Below are positions 1 through 8,049 of a DNA stretch of 64,000 bases, piece by piece. Position 1 is the first letter of the stretch; every line of letters starts with the position of its first letter. The notes under the pieces were generated by a model that was not told the origin of the DNA, did not search any database, and saw nothing but the letters and a program-made list of their open reading frames with translations. The stretch is taken from positions 620,001 through 684,000 of the forward strand of contig NZ_CP069355.1 of NCBI RefSeq assembly GCF_016864375.1, written 5' to 3'. Source of the DNA: Microvirga sp. VF16 (GTDB lineage Bacteria; Pseudomonadota; Alphaproteobacteria; Rhizobiales; Beijerinckiaceae). The translations under genes and the position numbers were made by a program.

Positions 1-674
1 TCTCGCTGAAGCTTGGGAATGTCAGCAAGATCGAGCTCTTCCTCGAACACTGCCTGTGACAGGACTGGCCAAGCGATGACCGAATCGGTCTGTACATCAA
101 GCCTCAATGGAGCCGCTACGAGCACCAGCACAAGAGCGTCGCTGCGTCGTCTGAGCCGAGCAAGGACATCGATCAACCGGCGGGATGTACTCGACATCTG
201 ATCCGCGTCGTTAATCAACAGGAGGACGCGTCTGCTGCTTGCGCTGAGCGCTTCACACAAGAACTCAGCCAAGCCGACGAGCAGCTTCATTTGGTATTCG
301 TGATGATAGAACCGCGTGCGCTCCTCCCAGTTTGAGCTATTGGTCAGGTCACGTGGAACAGAGAACGCGGCTGAATCAATCGTCGGAAGGATACGTTTGA
401 GCGTTTGCTCGTGCTTAGAGACGAGCGAAGGGTGACATAATTCAGACCAGCGCAGCAAATTGATCACCAGATCGTGGAAACCCGAAAGGTAACCACCAGT
501 CATCAAGCGGCCATCTGTTGAAAGGAACTCACGTCCGAGGCGTTCACTGACCAATCGAACCGCAGCGATTTGGCCTTGCCCGGGATCTCCCGCCACAATG
601 GTGACGAAGGAGCTTGCGACGGCTGCCTGTATTCTGTCGACGAGCTCAGCGCGAAATGACTCGGCAGGGCGCAC
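1..674 (-). CDS. P-loop ATPase-like protein, partial (3' end outside window)
   Basis: The minus strand is open without a stop from about position 717 to the left edge, so the gene runs off the window. The translation has a Walker-A-like loop (AGDPGQGQ) near the N-terminus in which the usual GK[ST] is GQI, and a Walker-B-like strand (RVLLLINDADQ) about 130 residues later, followed by a helix rich in Arg. This layout resembles AAA/STAND-type ATPases, but no family was recognised. The start is uncertain. A GTG at 674 is the first plausible initiator, without a clear Shine-Dalgarno sequence. The frame is the same as that of the 72-residue reading frame ending at 720, from which it is separated only by a TGA codon, so the two may be one gene split by a nonsense mutation. 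Loss of the Walker lysine suggests that nucleotide hydrolysis is weak or absent. Confidence 0.5.
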   Translation of the reverse strand, partial: MRPAESFRAELVDRIQAAVASSFVTIVAGDPGQGQIAAVRLVSERLGREFLSTDGRLMTGGYLSGFHDLVINLLRWSELCHPSLVSKHEQTLKRILPTIDSAAFSVPRDLTNSSNWEERTRFYHHEYQMKLLVGLAEFLCEALSASSRRVLLLINDADQMSSTSRRLIDVLARLRRRSDALVLVLVAAPLRLDVQTDSVIAWPVLSQAVFEEELDLADIPKLQR

Positions 675-719
675 CTGGGAAGCCTTATGGGAGGTTACGG
701 CCGAAGCTATTACAACTGA

Positions 720-938
720 TCAGACTGTACCTGTGTACGGAGTCGTCGTCCTTATTCTTGTTTTCGTTAACGTCACTGTTTTAATGATCGAAGTTCCTTT
801 CGGAGCCCCGGTCTCGTATACGAGCTTTTGCTCCTCGGTCGACTCTTTCTTTTCCTCTGTTTCAGTTTCTGTAACAATCTCTGGATACTTTAGATTGTGT
901 GGGTTCACACGTTCCTCGAAAACCTTGTCTTCGGCCAT
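720..938 (-). CDS. Small acidic hypothetical protein (72 aa), possibly N-terminus of the downstream ATPase
   Basis: The start codon ATG at 938 is preceded by a strong Shine-Dalgarno sequence (GGAGG, six bases upstream), which makes translation likely. The product is hydrophilic, rich in Glu, Thr and Lys, with a run of TETETEEKK and a Thr-rich C-terminus (TLTKTRIRTTTPYT). It has no membrane segment or recognised domain. It ends at a TGA, and the same reading frame then stays open into the ATPase-like gene. It could be an independent small protein, a recognition or leader peptide, or the front end of a gene broken by a point mutation. Function unknown. Confidence 0.45.
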   Translation of the reverse strand: MAEDKVFEERVNPHNLKYPEIVTETETEEKKESTEEQKLVYETGAPKGTSIIKTVTLTKTRIRTTTPYTGTV

Positions 939-1186
939 TCTAAGCCTCCAAGCTAATCGTTTCCAGATACCCGCTGTTTACATTCCCATTGTTCATCCAT
1001 TGTCTCTGCGGGTCAAGATCACTTAGTAGAACTCGCATAAAAATTCTTCCCGAGCAGCTGTGAGATCTCAAGAGGCAGTCCGGTTCTGTCACAATTTCGC
1101 AGTATGATCTAGAAAATCGAAGGATTTCGGGGAGGTCTGATGGGGGTGTTTAATCGCGGGCCATTTTGCCGGGATTTTTTTAAGTA

Positions 1187-1219
1187 AGAGCCAGCTCGAG
1201 CCGCCCTCGAACTGGCTCT
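1187..1219. repeat. Strong hairpin (14-bp inverted repeat, 5-nt loop)
   Basis: Arms AGAGCCAGCTCGAG and CTCGAACTGGCTCT differ at one position and are separated by CCGCC. There is no T-run on the 3' side in either direction, so it is not a typical intrinsic terminator. It abuts the 3' end of the ISNCY transposase relic and may be left over from that element's end. Confidence 0.5.
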
Positions 1220-1640
1220 AGCCGACAATATGGCGGACAATGGCTCCGTTCTTCTGCTCGACAAAGGTTTGGTCGTTCTTGCAGCAGGGCCTGCTGCAGG
1301 TGAAGGCGATCGCCTGATGCAGGCAATAATCCCGCATCCTCTCGTTCATGAAGACGCTGTCATTGTCCGTATCGAACCGCAGGAGCGCAAAGGGAAGGAG
1401 CTTGCGGATCTCGGAGAGAACTTCTGTCAACAGCTGCTGCGCGCGAAAGAGCACCGGCGCGCACTCGGTCCAGCCCGAGGCCATATCGGTCAGAACCAAG
1501 GTCAGGATGAAGCTGCCGCTGGCGCCCGGATCACCATGGGCGACCAGATCGGCTTTCACAAAGCCGGGAGGGGGATCATGTCAGTCGGCAAAGATTCGCA
1601 CCGGAACACAGCGCCGCACGGCCAGGGAGGGCACGGACCG
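1218..1640 (-). pseudogene. ISNCY-type transposase remnant (integrase catalytic core)
   Basis: The minus-strand translation carries an rve/DDE-type integrase core: FVKADLVAHGDP, LTDMASGWTE, the RFDTDNDSVF strand with a catalytic Asp, and FVEQKNGAIVR with the Glu. The gene is dead in three ways. An in-frame TGA (after VRIFAD) replaces the Trp expected in the family. The 5' part is cut off by the IS5-family element whose left end lies at about 1641. The reading frame stops just after HIVG, far short of the usual length of over 400 residues. The family name is from memory of similar proteins. That it is a transposase core is much surer than its exact family. Confidence 0.7.
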
Positions 1641-2747
1641 GGACCGTGTTGCATGGATCAGTTGGCGAACGTACTGAGTCCACCGCATGCATTTGTTCAG
1701 GTAGTGCGAATGGACTTCGGGCGTCCAAACTCAAGCATGCAGTTCAGGGCATGAACCGCGATAGCGACCTCGGTGGCGCGGCGGGGTTCCGTCCGCGAGC
1801 CCAGCGCATCCCCGATCACGCGTTTGAACCGGCTGATGGAGGTCTCCACCAGGGCCCGTCGAGTGTACCCGGACCTCTGCTGCCAGCCCATACGTCCACG
1901 CTCGGCGATGCTTTGGAGGTGCCGGTCGCGCTGGGTCGGCGTGCTCTCTGCCATGTCGCTCGGCACCGCAGTTGATCGCGGTGGAACAACCACCTGGGCC
2001 TCAGGATGGCGCTGGTCGACAGTGCCGTAGACGCCGGCCTGATCGTCAGCCCCATCACCGGTAAGGGAAGCGAGGGAGCCCGTGATTTGGTCGAGCAACG
2101 GTTCGATCTGCGATCCATCGTCGACATCATGGGGCGTCAACTCTGTCGCGAGGATCTGGCCGGTCTCCGCGTCGACCCCGATGTGCAGCTTGCGCCAGGA
2201 TCGGCGCCTGCGGGTGCCGTGCTTCTCAGCCAGCCACTCACCGGATCCACACAGCCGCAATCCTGTGCTGTCGACCAGCAGGTAAACAGGCTCGCCGCGA
2301 GAAACGGGTCTTGGCATCTCCAGCATTTCGGCCCAGCGGCTCAGGGTTGAGTGATCCCGCACCGCCAGATCGAGACCGAGGAGTTGGAGGATCGAGCCGA
2401 TCAGACCTTCGGTTTGGCGCAGCGCCAACCGGAACACCGCCCGCAACGTCAGGGCCGTTCTGATGGCGAGGGCAGAATAGTGAGGCTGACCGCCTCGCGT
2501 CGTGCGGGGCTCGGCACGCCAGGCTGCGATTGCTTCCTCGGTGAACCACACCGTGAGGCTCCCCCGCTGGCGCAGGGCCGTGTCATACTCGGCCCAATTT
2601 GTAACCCGGTGCCGCTGCTTCGGAATACGGTGGCGGCGAGCGGCATGAGCCTTGAAGGGCATGACAGGGATCTTTGCTCAGAAGCCGAATGGGCCTCTAC
2701 GCTATCCAGCCGCGGTTACCAACTCACTCATCCATGCAACAAGGCCC
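1641..2747 (-). mobile_element. IS5-family insertion sequence, apparently complete
   Basis: One full transposase gene is bounded by imperfect terminal inverted repeats. The left end starts GGACCGTGTTGCATGGAT (1641 onwards). The right end, read inwards on the minus strand from about 2747, begins GGGCCTTGTTGCATGGAT. The total of about 1.1 kb is normal for IS5-family elements. It interrupts the older ISNCY transposase relic on its left. No target duplication could be read with confidence. Confidence 0.75.
1697..2662 (-). CDS. IS5-family transposase
   Basis: A DDE transposase that cuts and joins the ends of its own element. At 321 residues it has the usual length for the family. Visible landmarks are an N-terminal helical DNA-binding part (about residues 1-120), the first catalytic Asp in LLVDSTGL, a basic RRRRSWRKLHIGVD strand with its conserved Asp, the second Asp in SLTGDGADD, and the Glu in RRALVETSISRFKR. 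All three acidic residues are present, so the enzyme may be active. It lies wholly inside the paired inverted repeats of the element. Confidence 0.85.
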   Translation of the reverse strand: MPFKAHAARRHRIPKQRHRVTNWAEYDTALRQRGSLTVWFTEEAIAAWRAEPRTTRGGQPHYSALAIRTALTLRAVFRLALRQTEGLIGSILQLLGLDLAVRDHSTLSRWAEMLEMPRPVSRGEPVYLLVDSTGLRLCGSGEWLAEKHGTRRRRSWRKLHIGVDAETGQILATELTPHDVDDGSQIEPLLDQITGSLASLTGDGADDQAGVYGTVDQRHPEAQVVVPPRSTAVPSDMAESTPTQRDRHLQSIAERGRMGWQQRSGYTRRALVETSISRFKRVIGDALGSRTEPRRATEVAIAVHALNCMLEFGRPKSIRTT

Positions 2748-3096
2748 CAAGGAGCCGCGCCCCGTCTTTGCAGCTTGTCAGCTTCCTTTAATCAGCTCAG
2801 TCTCACCCCAGCTACCTTGCATCGGCAGCTGTCGGCGAGCCCGGTATCGGCACGGATGTACCGCACCTCTGAGATCCTCGCCAGACAAACAGCGAGACAG
2901 CCCCCCTCATCCCCCGCCATACCTCCGGCGTGGCCTGCTCTCAGAGTGCAGTAGCTGAAGCCGCCAGCCTTAACCCTGACACGGCTTTGAATTGGCAGTT
3001 TGCGACTTATGTCTTAAAAGTCAGCCTACAAGCTGTTCCGTGAGAGCGCTCATGATGAGCGGCTGGAGCCCAGCACGATAAACTGCACAGGGGCTC
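2748..3096. other. Intergenic stretch, no gene seen
   Basis: About 350 bases between the IS5-family right end and the first small membrane protein. Reading frames here are short, unsupported by Shine-Dalgarno sequences and without recognisable domains. Near 3050-3100 the phrase GCTCATGATGAGCG occurs twice in close succession, the second copy carrying the start of the next gene. Confidence 0.4.
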
Positions 3097-3291
3097 ATGA
3101 TGAGCGACTACACTGGGCATGATCGCCCTTTTCCCGACTGGTATCCGTACGTCTTTTTAGCTGTCATGATCGCTGGCGCGGCACTCTGTGGGCAGATGAT
3201 CTTCGGCACGACATCTTCGTCACCTCAGCCGCCTGAAGAGATCAGCATCGCTCGCAATAAGCCGGCCGGCATTACTCACCGGCGTTCTTGA
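3097..3291 (+). CDS. Small single-pass membrane protein (64 aa), unknown function
   Basis: The product has a short polar N-terminus with aromatic residues (FPDWYPYV), one hydrophobic segment at about residues 19-38 (VFLAVMIAGAALCG) and a polar, basic C-terminus. AGGGG lies just upstream of two possible ATG codons (3097 and 3100). No family was recognised. It is one of several small one-helix proteins in the window, next to another one 95 bases downstream on the same strand. The call rests only on the start signal and the membrane helix. Confidence 0.4.
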   Translation: MMSDYTGHDRPFPDWYPYVFLAVMIAGAALCGQMIFGTTSSSPQPPEEISIARNKPAGITHRRS

Positions 3292-3386
3292 GCCGCATTG
3301 GCCTCGTCCGAGGCGGTCTTAAACTTGGAAACAAGAGTGCACCTGGCGGACCTTGCCGGTGACGCGCCATCTCTCACGGGGCAGCA

Positions 3387-3569
3387 ATGATTTACGGACA
3401 CAATGAGACGGATATGGCATTAGATCAGAAGCGACACGAGGTGGACGAGCGCTTGGCTCGGGAAACCCGAATTGGCTGGCTCACAGTGGCTGTCACTACC
3501 TTTCTCGTCATCTTTGGCGCAGTCATCGTCACCTACCTCTTCCTCAATGCCGGCATCATTCGCTGGTAG
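3387..3569 (+). CDS. Small single-pass membrane protein (60 aa), unknown function
   Basis: The N-terminal half is charged (DQKRHEVDERLARETRIG), followed by one strongly hydrophobic helix at about residues 31-55 (LTVAVTTFLVIFGAVIVTYL) and a very short C-terminus. GGGGCAGCA precedes the ATG at 3387. A second in-frame ATG at residue 10 is possible. The charged helix followed by a transmembrane helix is seen in many small rhizobial proteins of unknown role. No family assignment. Confidence 0.45.
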   Translation: MIYGHNETDMALDQKRHEVDERLARETRIGWLTVAVTTFLVIFGAVIVTYLFLNAGIIRW

Positions 3570-3658
3570 CAAGATTGCCCGGCTCGAAGTGCGGCGCCCG
3601 GCAGATCAAGATGACGACCAACATCCATGACTCTACACAAGGACGCCCGGTACTGCCT

Positions 3659-3883
3659 TCAGATCGAAGGAGCCGATCCTCTTGCTGCCTGCGCATTGCC
3701 CTTGGGCGGCAAGTCCTCCGGCACGACTTCCTCCAGTGGCTCCAGAAGCGACCGCAGGAACTCGATTGTCTCGACAGTCTCGATGAGGAGGGCCTGTCCC
3801 TCGTCGAGAGGGAGATCGCCCTCGTGCTCTGACGCTGCCTTGAGCCGATCAACGATATCGAGCCTGGATATGCGCCCTCCCAT
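3659..3883 (-). CDS. Small acidic hypothetical protein (74 aa)
   Basis: The product is mostly helical and acidic, with a Leu/Glu-rich middle (IETVETIEFLRSLLEPLEEV) that could form a short amphipathic helix, and no membrane segment. The ATG at 3883 has only a weak purine-rich stretch upstream. The opposite strand is also open, so the coding strand is chosen on composition (more natural amino-acid use). No family recognised. Confidence 0.35.
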   Translation of the reverse strand: MGGRISRLDIVDRLKAASEHEGDLPLDEGQALLIETVETIEFLRSLLEPLEEVVPEDLPPKGNAQAARGSAPSI

Positions 3884-4029
3884 CGTCTTCGCTGGGTAAT
3901 GTCTGAGATCATAATGAGCCCTACCAGCCTAAGCCAGTCGGGCACCAACCGCCGCCGAGCTCACCGGCGAGCCCGTCAACACCTATTCTGAGAAATAGTG
4001 GGCCGACTGTGATGTTAGGATTTCGCGGT

Positions 4030-4302
4030 TCAGCGATATCCAGCCTGCTGCGGCCAAATAAAAGTGACGCCGCACTCCTCGCCTTCGCGCCATACCATGC
4101 GGGCTTCAACATTCAGAGCCAATTGCGGGATCTCTAACTCAAACTCATGCGGCAGATCGACAGCGGTCGCAAACGTCAGCTTTGCCCCGCCGGCAGTGAT
4201 ATTCTGCACGTGGCACTGAAAGGTTGTGGCCCCGTCGCAGCTGGTAGCCGTTGCACGAAGAGCCGACTCTCGTCGGCAATACCGACGGCGATCGCTCATC
4301 AT
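4030..4302 (-). CDS. PilZ-domain protein
   Basis: PilZ domains bind cyclic di-GMP and usually act as small adaptor proteins. The product of about 90 residues starts at the ATG at 4302 (or 4299), whose first bases overlap the stop codon of the upstream DUF6894 gene, so translational coupling is likely. An N-terminal Arg cluster (RRRYCRRESA) matches the RxxxR part of the ligand motif. NITAGGAKL matches the second half ([DN]xSxxG), followed by beta strands typical of PilZ and ending in ECGVTF. The Ser of the second motif is Thr here. A longer open frame to 4431 lies over the upstream gene and is unlikely to be used. Confidence 0.65.
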   Translation of the reverse strand: MMSDRRRYCRRESALRATATSCDGATTFQCHVQNITAGGAKLTFATAVDLPHEFELEIPQLALNVEARMVWREGEECGVTFIWPQQAGYR

Positions 4303-4577
4303 AGCATTCTCGTAACGACCCGCGCCGATCCACCGTCGTGTAGATTGGCCTCGGCGGGCAGCATGTCGAGCTGGATTGCCATGAGAAGGTTGCCGGCCTC
4401 GTCTACAACGTTGAGCTGCCAGTCGCGCCAATCTTCCTCGTCAAACCCTACCCCCTGGCGTAATTCCTCTATGGTCTGCATCACTTGACGCTGCATTTCC
4501 ACGAGATCAGCAACCTCAATCCCAGTGCTATCCGGGATGCTCTCGTGCCTGCTCGCCAAGTGAAAGTAGCACCGCAT
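4299..4577 (-). CDS. DUF6894-type small protein
   Basis: A product of about 92 residues beginning MRCYFHLASRHESIPDSTG, the typical opening of the DUF6894 group (a short beta hairpin with a YFHL motif, then IPDxxGxE and a helix). Function of the group is unknown. It is common in Rhizobiales, often as several copies. The start at 4577 is chosen because the family begins at this Met and the upstream extension is basic and unlike the family. The stop overlaps the start of the PilZ gene by ATGA, suggesting a two-gene operon. Confidence 0.6.
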   Translation of the reverse strand: MRCYFHLASRHESIPDSTGIEVADLVEMQRQVMQTIEELRQGVGFDEEDWRDWQLNVVDEAGNLLMAIQLDMLPAEANLHDGGSARVVTRML

Positions 4578-4737
4578 ATTCACCAGAGCTCCACGGTAAG
4601 GTTTTTGTTGAGTTTCGAGCCTTATTAGGACGGCACGCAGATGCCCATTTGTGCTCCCGGCTGGTACGCAGCCTCGGCCAAAAGTGCCCCGATTACGCTT
4701 CCGCACCTGGTCTACGCACTCTAAGACAGGTTAAAAA

Positions 4738-4759
4738 GGGCTGCCGTTGCCAGCAGCCC
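4738..4759 (-). terminator. Intrinsic terminator-like hairpin, minus strand
   Basis: On the minus strand GGGCTGC and GCAGCCC form a seven-base-pair stem with an eight-base loop, followed directly by TTTTT. It lies about 160 bases upstream of the DUF6894/PilZ pair, so it would end a transcript coming from the right, or act as a leader attenuator. A similar hairpin with similar flanks occurs just upstream of ihfA at 23949-23970. Confidence 0.55.
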
Positions 4760-4999
4760 AAGTTGTGGGAGGAACGACACCCCTCAGAGTGTACGGTGCT
4801 GCGGATCGATGCAGGCCGCGCAGCGCCATTACCATTATGGCCCTGAGCAGGAAATACTCTGTTGCAGATGTAATCGTTTACGTAATTTTATTTTTAACAG
4901 AATTGTGTCTTTGTGTTAGTAAAGTCACAGTAACTAGATGTTTAATACGTATAAAAGTGTTCTCTGCCCGACATTCGCCCGAAGGAAAGGCGCCGTTGA
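4760..4999. other. AT-rich stretch without a gene
   Basis: From about 4850 to 4960 the base composition is markedly AT-rich compared with the surroundings (runs such as ATTTTATTTTTAAC). No supported reading frame is present. It directly adjoins the broken end of the IS110 fragment, so it may be inserted foreign DNA or a promoter region. Confidence 0.35.
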
Positions 5000-5203
5000 G
5001 CCGGTCGGACCCGCCTCGTAGCAGAACAACAATTCGCTGTGCTGGCTCGCCAGCTTGTGGACCAGACGCCGGACCGCCTCGGGCGTGTTGTCGATGTCGC
5101 CGAGGAAGGGGATCTCGCCCTGGCGGCCATCTTCGGCCACGGCGACGGAGTTCTTCAGTTTCGAGGTATCCAGACCGACAAACACTTTGCTATTCTGCAG
5201 CAT
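5000..5203 (-). pseudogene. IS110-family transposase, N-terminal fragment
   Basis: Starting at the ATG at 5203, the minus strand encodes VFVGLDTSKLKNSVAVAEDG, followed about 40 residues later by LLFCYEAGPTG. These are the first Asp and the Glu blocks of the DEDD (RuvC-like) domain of IS110/IS1111 transposases. After GPTG (about residue 68) the similarity ends and the frame runs into unrelated sequence, so some 250 or more residues are missing. It is a dead remnant. Confidence 0.75.
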
Positions 5204-5323
5204 CGCTCGTCCCCTGTGCGGGAGGCTCGGCACCGGGCCATCCGGCGCAACCCTCGCAATCGCACAGCTTGGGACGAGCCACCTCCGCCAGCAACGAACA
5301 TAAACATACGGTCTGCCCATGTA

Positions 5324-5612
5324 AGACGGCTTCGGGATTCCCCCTGCCCTCCTCCATTCCGACTAACGCGATGATCTTCCTGGCATTGATGCGCGATTTA
5401 AACACTGCGACCGTTTGTTGGCCAGCTGGGTTCAACCCCTTCCAAATTCAAGCAACGTTTGTGAGCGCGCATCTCACGTTAACTGCCCAGAGCTAACGAG
5501 AATCTCAGGTTTAGTGCCCAAACTTTCGTCTCAGCACCCAAGCTAAGTCACTGAAATGATTAGATCGCCTGTCTCACGCCAAAATGCCCAGTGACAATGA
5601 GGTTCTGTGGGG
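5324..5612. repeat. Diverged dispersed repeat copy 1 with IS-end-like iterated motif
   Basis: This stretch matches 25374-25636 with many substitutions. Shared landmarks are CTTCGGGA-TCCCCCTGCCCT, CTCCATTCCG, CTAAGTCACTGAAA, ATCGCCTGTCTCACGC and AAATGCCC. Inside it a motif of the form TCTCA-(6 to 10 bases)-TGCCC recurs four times at intervals of some 20-50 bases. Such iterated sites are typical of the ends of some insertion sequences (IS21-like elements carry several end repeats), but no transposase remains next to it. Confidence 0.55.
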
Positions 5613-6085
5613 CCGCTTGCGAGCGGGTATTCCAAGAAGGTGGCGACCAAGCCCGTTCAGCGGCAGATTCAATGAGAGCTCAGACTGCGAACAATAGCGT
5701 TGCCCCACAACTCCTTATGCTCTCCAATGTGGTGGCGGCGGGTGGTGTTATGTTTGAAGGGCATGATGGCAGGGTGCTCGCTATTGCAGATCCCGCTCGC
5801 TTACCTCGACCGGATGAATGGATCCCTGCACCAACTCTCCGCTTGGCTCGTTCTTGCGGGTCAGCCTCATGAAGCATACAAGTGAACCGCGCCTATCTTC
5901 GCCAATGGTGATATGGCCAGACCAGCGGGCTCGGTCTCATGGGCCGATGGCGACGGTGCACTTGCCTGAGCCGCGGTCCACCAATCGCTGATTGGACACG
6001 AGGCCATGAGCGCGGCACCGGCAGTGTGGACTCGACGACGGATGCTCGCCCCAGGTAATCTCGTTTTTGAAACCTCCCCGAGAAG
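5613..6085. other. Intergenic stretch, possible transposase N-terminus remnant
   Basis: No intact gene. On the minus strand around 5695-5765 the translation MPFKHNT-RRHHIGEH weakly resembles the start of IS5-type transposases (compare MPFKAHAARRHRIPKQ of the element at 1697-2662), so this may be an IS relic. The rest shows nothing recognisable. Confidence 0.3.
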
Positions 6086-7096
6086 ATGGGGTTAAAATGG
6101 GAGAGTTGTCTTTTGACTCATGACTGGATATCTCGCCTTAGTCTCATCGCCCTCGCCCTCCTCGCATTGCAGCACTCGGTTGTGGCGCAGCCGACATCGA
6201 ATCTTCCAGCGTGGCTCGAGACGCATGTCGGTGAGGGAGACGGCCAGATTGCAGCCGTGGTGCTGCAAAGGGCGCGGGCGCTCTATCTGCGGAAAGTGAG
6301 CGAGGGCAGGGTGAGGAATCCATGCTACTTCGCCATGGACGCGACCCGTCCCGCCAATCTGAGCAATGGCCGTTTGGGACGCCGGTTCTACATCATCTGT
6401 GAGGCTGAGAGGTATTTTCGCGCGGTGGCTTCCGGTCATGGAAGCGGTCGTATCCTGAAGGGTCTTGCAGATTTCTCCAATGGAAGACAGTGCGCGAAGA
6501 ACTTTGGCAATGCGCAAGATTCGCTGCTAACTGCCGGCGGGGCCTATGTGACGGCCGAGACGAAAACGTCCTTCAAAGGTTATTACCGCACCTCGACGGG
6601 CAAGGACGCGGTTCTGATGCGCTCCTTCGTGCAGTTCGACGGCGAAGGCGAGACGGCAAGCGCCAGAGTGAGGGCGATCGGCGGGCATGCCGCTCATGTG
6701 TTGAGAGCAACGTGCCGTCGCAAAAGACCGGACAGTCCGTACGCCGGTAATGACGGCTATGTCCCGGTTGGAAAACTGGTCGACTACGCCGCCGGTCGCA
6801 GCAACGGCTGCACAAGTTGGTCTGTATCGGATGCCGAGCAGATCGTTCCGATGATGAACAGACCGGCCACTCTTTACATCTATCCTGAATCAGCTGACAT
6901 CGATGCCGTCGGGCGCGTCGCAGGGGCTGGCCGCTCGCTGTCGCACGCCGGTCTCTACTGGAACGCATCCTGCCTGAAGCAAATCGGGGCGCCGAAATTC
7001 TGGTCGGCAGTGAGTCTCGAGCCGATCATCGCCCGCTATGAGAAGGCGCGCCCGGCACCAGCACCGCAACCGCTACCGATCTGCGAGGAGCCGTAA
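6086..7096 (+). CDS. Secreted YkuD_2-type murein L,D-transpeptidase-like protein
   Basis: A 336-residue protein with an N-terminal hydrophobic segment (about residues 19-34, SLIALALLALQHSVVA) ending in a likely signal-peptidase site (AQP), so it is probably exported. The C-terminal half contains SNGCTSWSVSDAEQIVPMM followed by the TLYIYPES strand, which matches the catalytic Cys region of the YkuD_2 family (normally RGCxA...). A GHAAHV segment upstream could supply the conserved His. YkuD enzymes form or exchange cross-links in peptidoglycan using a Cys nucleophile. Assignment is from this motif and general layout. Many members are uncharacterised. It is flanked by non-coding DNA and appears monocistronic. 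Confidence 0.6.
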   Translation: MGLKWESCLLTHDWISRLSLIALALLALQHSVVAQPTSNLPAWLETHVGEGDGQIAAVVLQRARALYLRKVSEGRVRNPCYFAMDATRPANLSNGRLGRRFYIICEAERYFRAVASGHGSGRILKGLADFSNGRQCAKNFGNAQDSLLTAGGAYVTAETKTSFKGYYRTSTGKDAVLMRSFVQFDGEGETASARVRAIGGHAAHVLRATCRRKRPDSPYAGNDGYVPVGKLVDYAAGRSNGCTSWSVSDAEQIVPMMNRPATLYIYPESADIDAVGRVAGAGRSLSHAGLYWNASCLKQIGAPKFWSAVSLEPIIARYEKARPAPAPQPLPICEEP

Positions 7097-7392
7097 CGAG
7101 GCTTACATGGTCTAATCGAGCGGCGTGACCGTCTTGCTGGCAACCAGCTTGGACGGCGTCGATGGCACGCTCGCTGGTGATCTGCAGTGCGTCCTCTCAC
7201 GCCAGCGCAGTGCGCCCGATGCATGACAGTCTCAAACACTCCAGCATGACGTCCTGGTTGCCTCAAGCAAACAAGGTTTCGCCGCTATTCAGGCTGTCGA
7301 GCAGCCGGCCGTGGGAAGGACCGCCACCGCGGCAAGAACGATACGAGGCAACACATGGCGTCCAGGATCTGACGCCGGAAGCGAAACACCAC
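7097..7392. other. Intergenic stretch, no gene seen
   Basis: About 300 bases between converging genes. Several short frames are open on both strands but none has a start signal or recognisable domain. Confidence 0.4.
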
Positions 7393-8049
7393 TCAGGGGC
7401 ATACGATCCGTACTCGATGGGCAAATTGCTCACCATAGCCTGCGGCGGAAGTCAGAGCCTGAAAGAAGGCTTCCGAAAGCTGTTGCGGCTTTTGGGCTGT
7501 CAAGGGTTTCTGAGGCGTTGGTCCGGTCACCGCGACGGCACAGCTCTTGGGTGACCCCTTGAGTGTGACGGCATCCTCCGCGGCCATACCAATTGAGACG
7601 AAATAGGTTGGGTCGTAGATCTCGAGCGAGACGGTCTTACCGGCAACCGCTGGGGTCTTGAGCGGCAGGACAAAGGTGAGAGTCAGAGCGTCGTCGGCAA
7701 AGATCATGCCATAGTCTGTCGGCTCTTGGAACTCCTGCTTGTGACCGTTCCACTTAAGAACGGTGAAGTAGTCGAATTCTGTGAGCGACAGAGTGTTCTG
7801 CCGCGCCAGGTCCCGAAGCTCGTCCGGGGTGAGCTTGCCATCGTGGTCCGCATCAAGGCCCTGAGTCATGAAGGTCGAGTTCCCCGGATCGAAGGTCCAG
7901 GCGTGCCGTACCCCTGACACCTTTCCATCAAGGGTGAATAGAACCTCGGCCCGTGCCATCACCCATACATGCGGATGGGCCCAAGCCGAATTTGCCATCA
8001 CGAAAGTGGCAAGACCGAGAACCCGACACCACAGGCCAATGTGTCCCAT
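7393..8049 (-). CDS. DUF1007 family periplasmic protein
   Basis: A 218-residue protein with a signal peptide (GLATFVMANSAWA) followed immediately by HPHVWV, the invariant mature N-terminus of DUF1007 proteins. These are thought to act with nickel/cobalt or zinc exporters and importers, and the His pair is a likely metal ligand. An EF-hand-like loop DADHDGKLTPDE (about residues 66-77) is also present. GAGGTGA lies eight bases upstream of the ATG at 8049. It lies downstream of the dipeptide/nickel-type ABC operon on the same strand, in a locus otherwise devoted to zinc, which supports a metal role. The partner NicO-type transporter usually found beside it is not present in this window. Confidence 0.75.
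   Translation of the reverse strand: MGHIGLWCRVLGLATFVMANSAWAHPHVWVMARAEVLFTLDGKVSGVRHAWTFDPGNSTFMTQGLDADHDGKLTPDELRDLARQNTLSLTEFDYFTVLKWNGHKQEFQEPTDYGMIFADDALTLTFVLPLKTPAVAGKTVSLEIYDPTYFVSIGMAAEDAVTLKGSPKSCAVAVTGPTPQKPLTAQKPQQLSEAFFQALTSAAGYGEQFAHRVRIVCP

Noticed and set aside
598..1026. 142-residue plus-strand frame
   Set aside because: Overlaps the minus-strand ORF that has a strong ribosome-binding site, and has no start signal of its own.
1187..1219. Hairpin as an intrinsic terminator
   Set aside because: No T-run follows the stem on either strand.
5466..5612. Iterated motif as a CRISPR array
   Set aside because: Repeat units are short, degenerate and irregularly spaced, and no cas gene is present.
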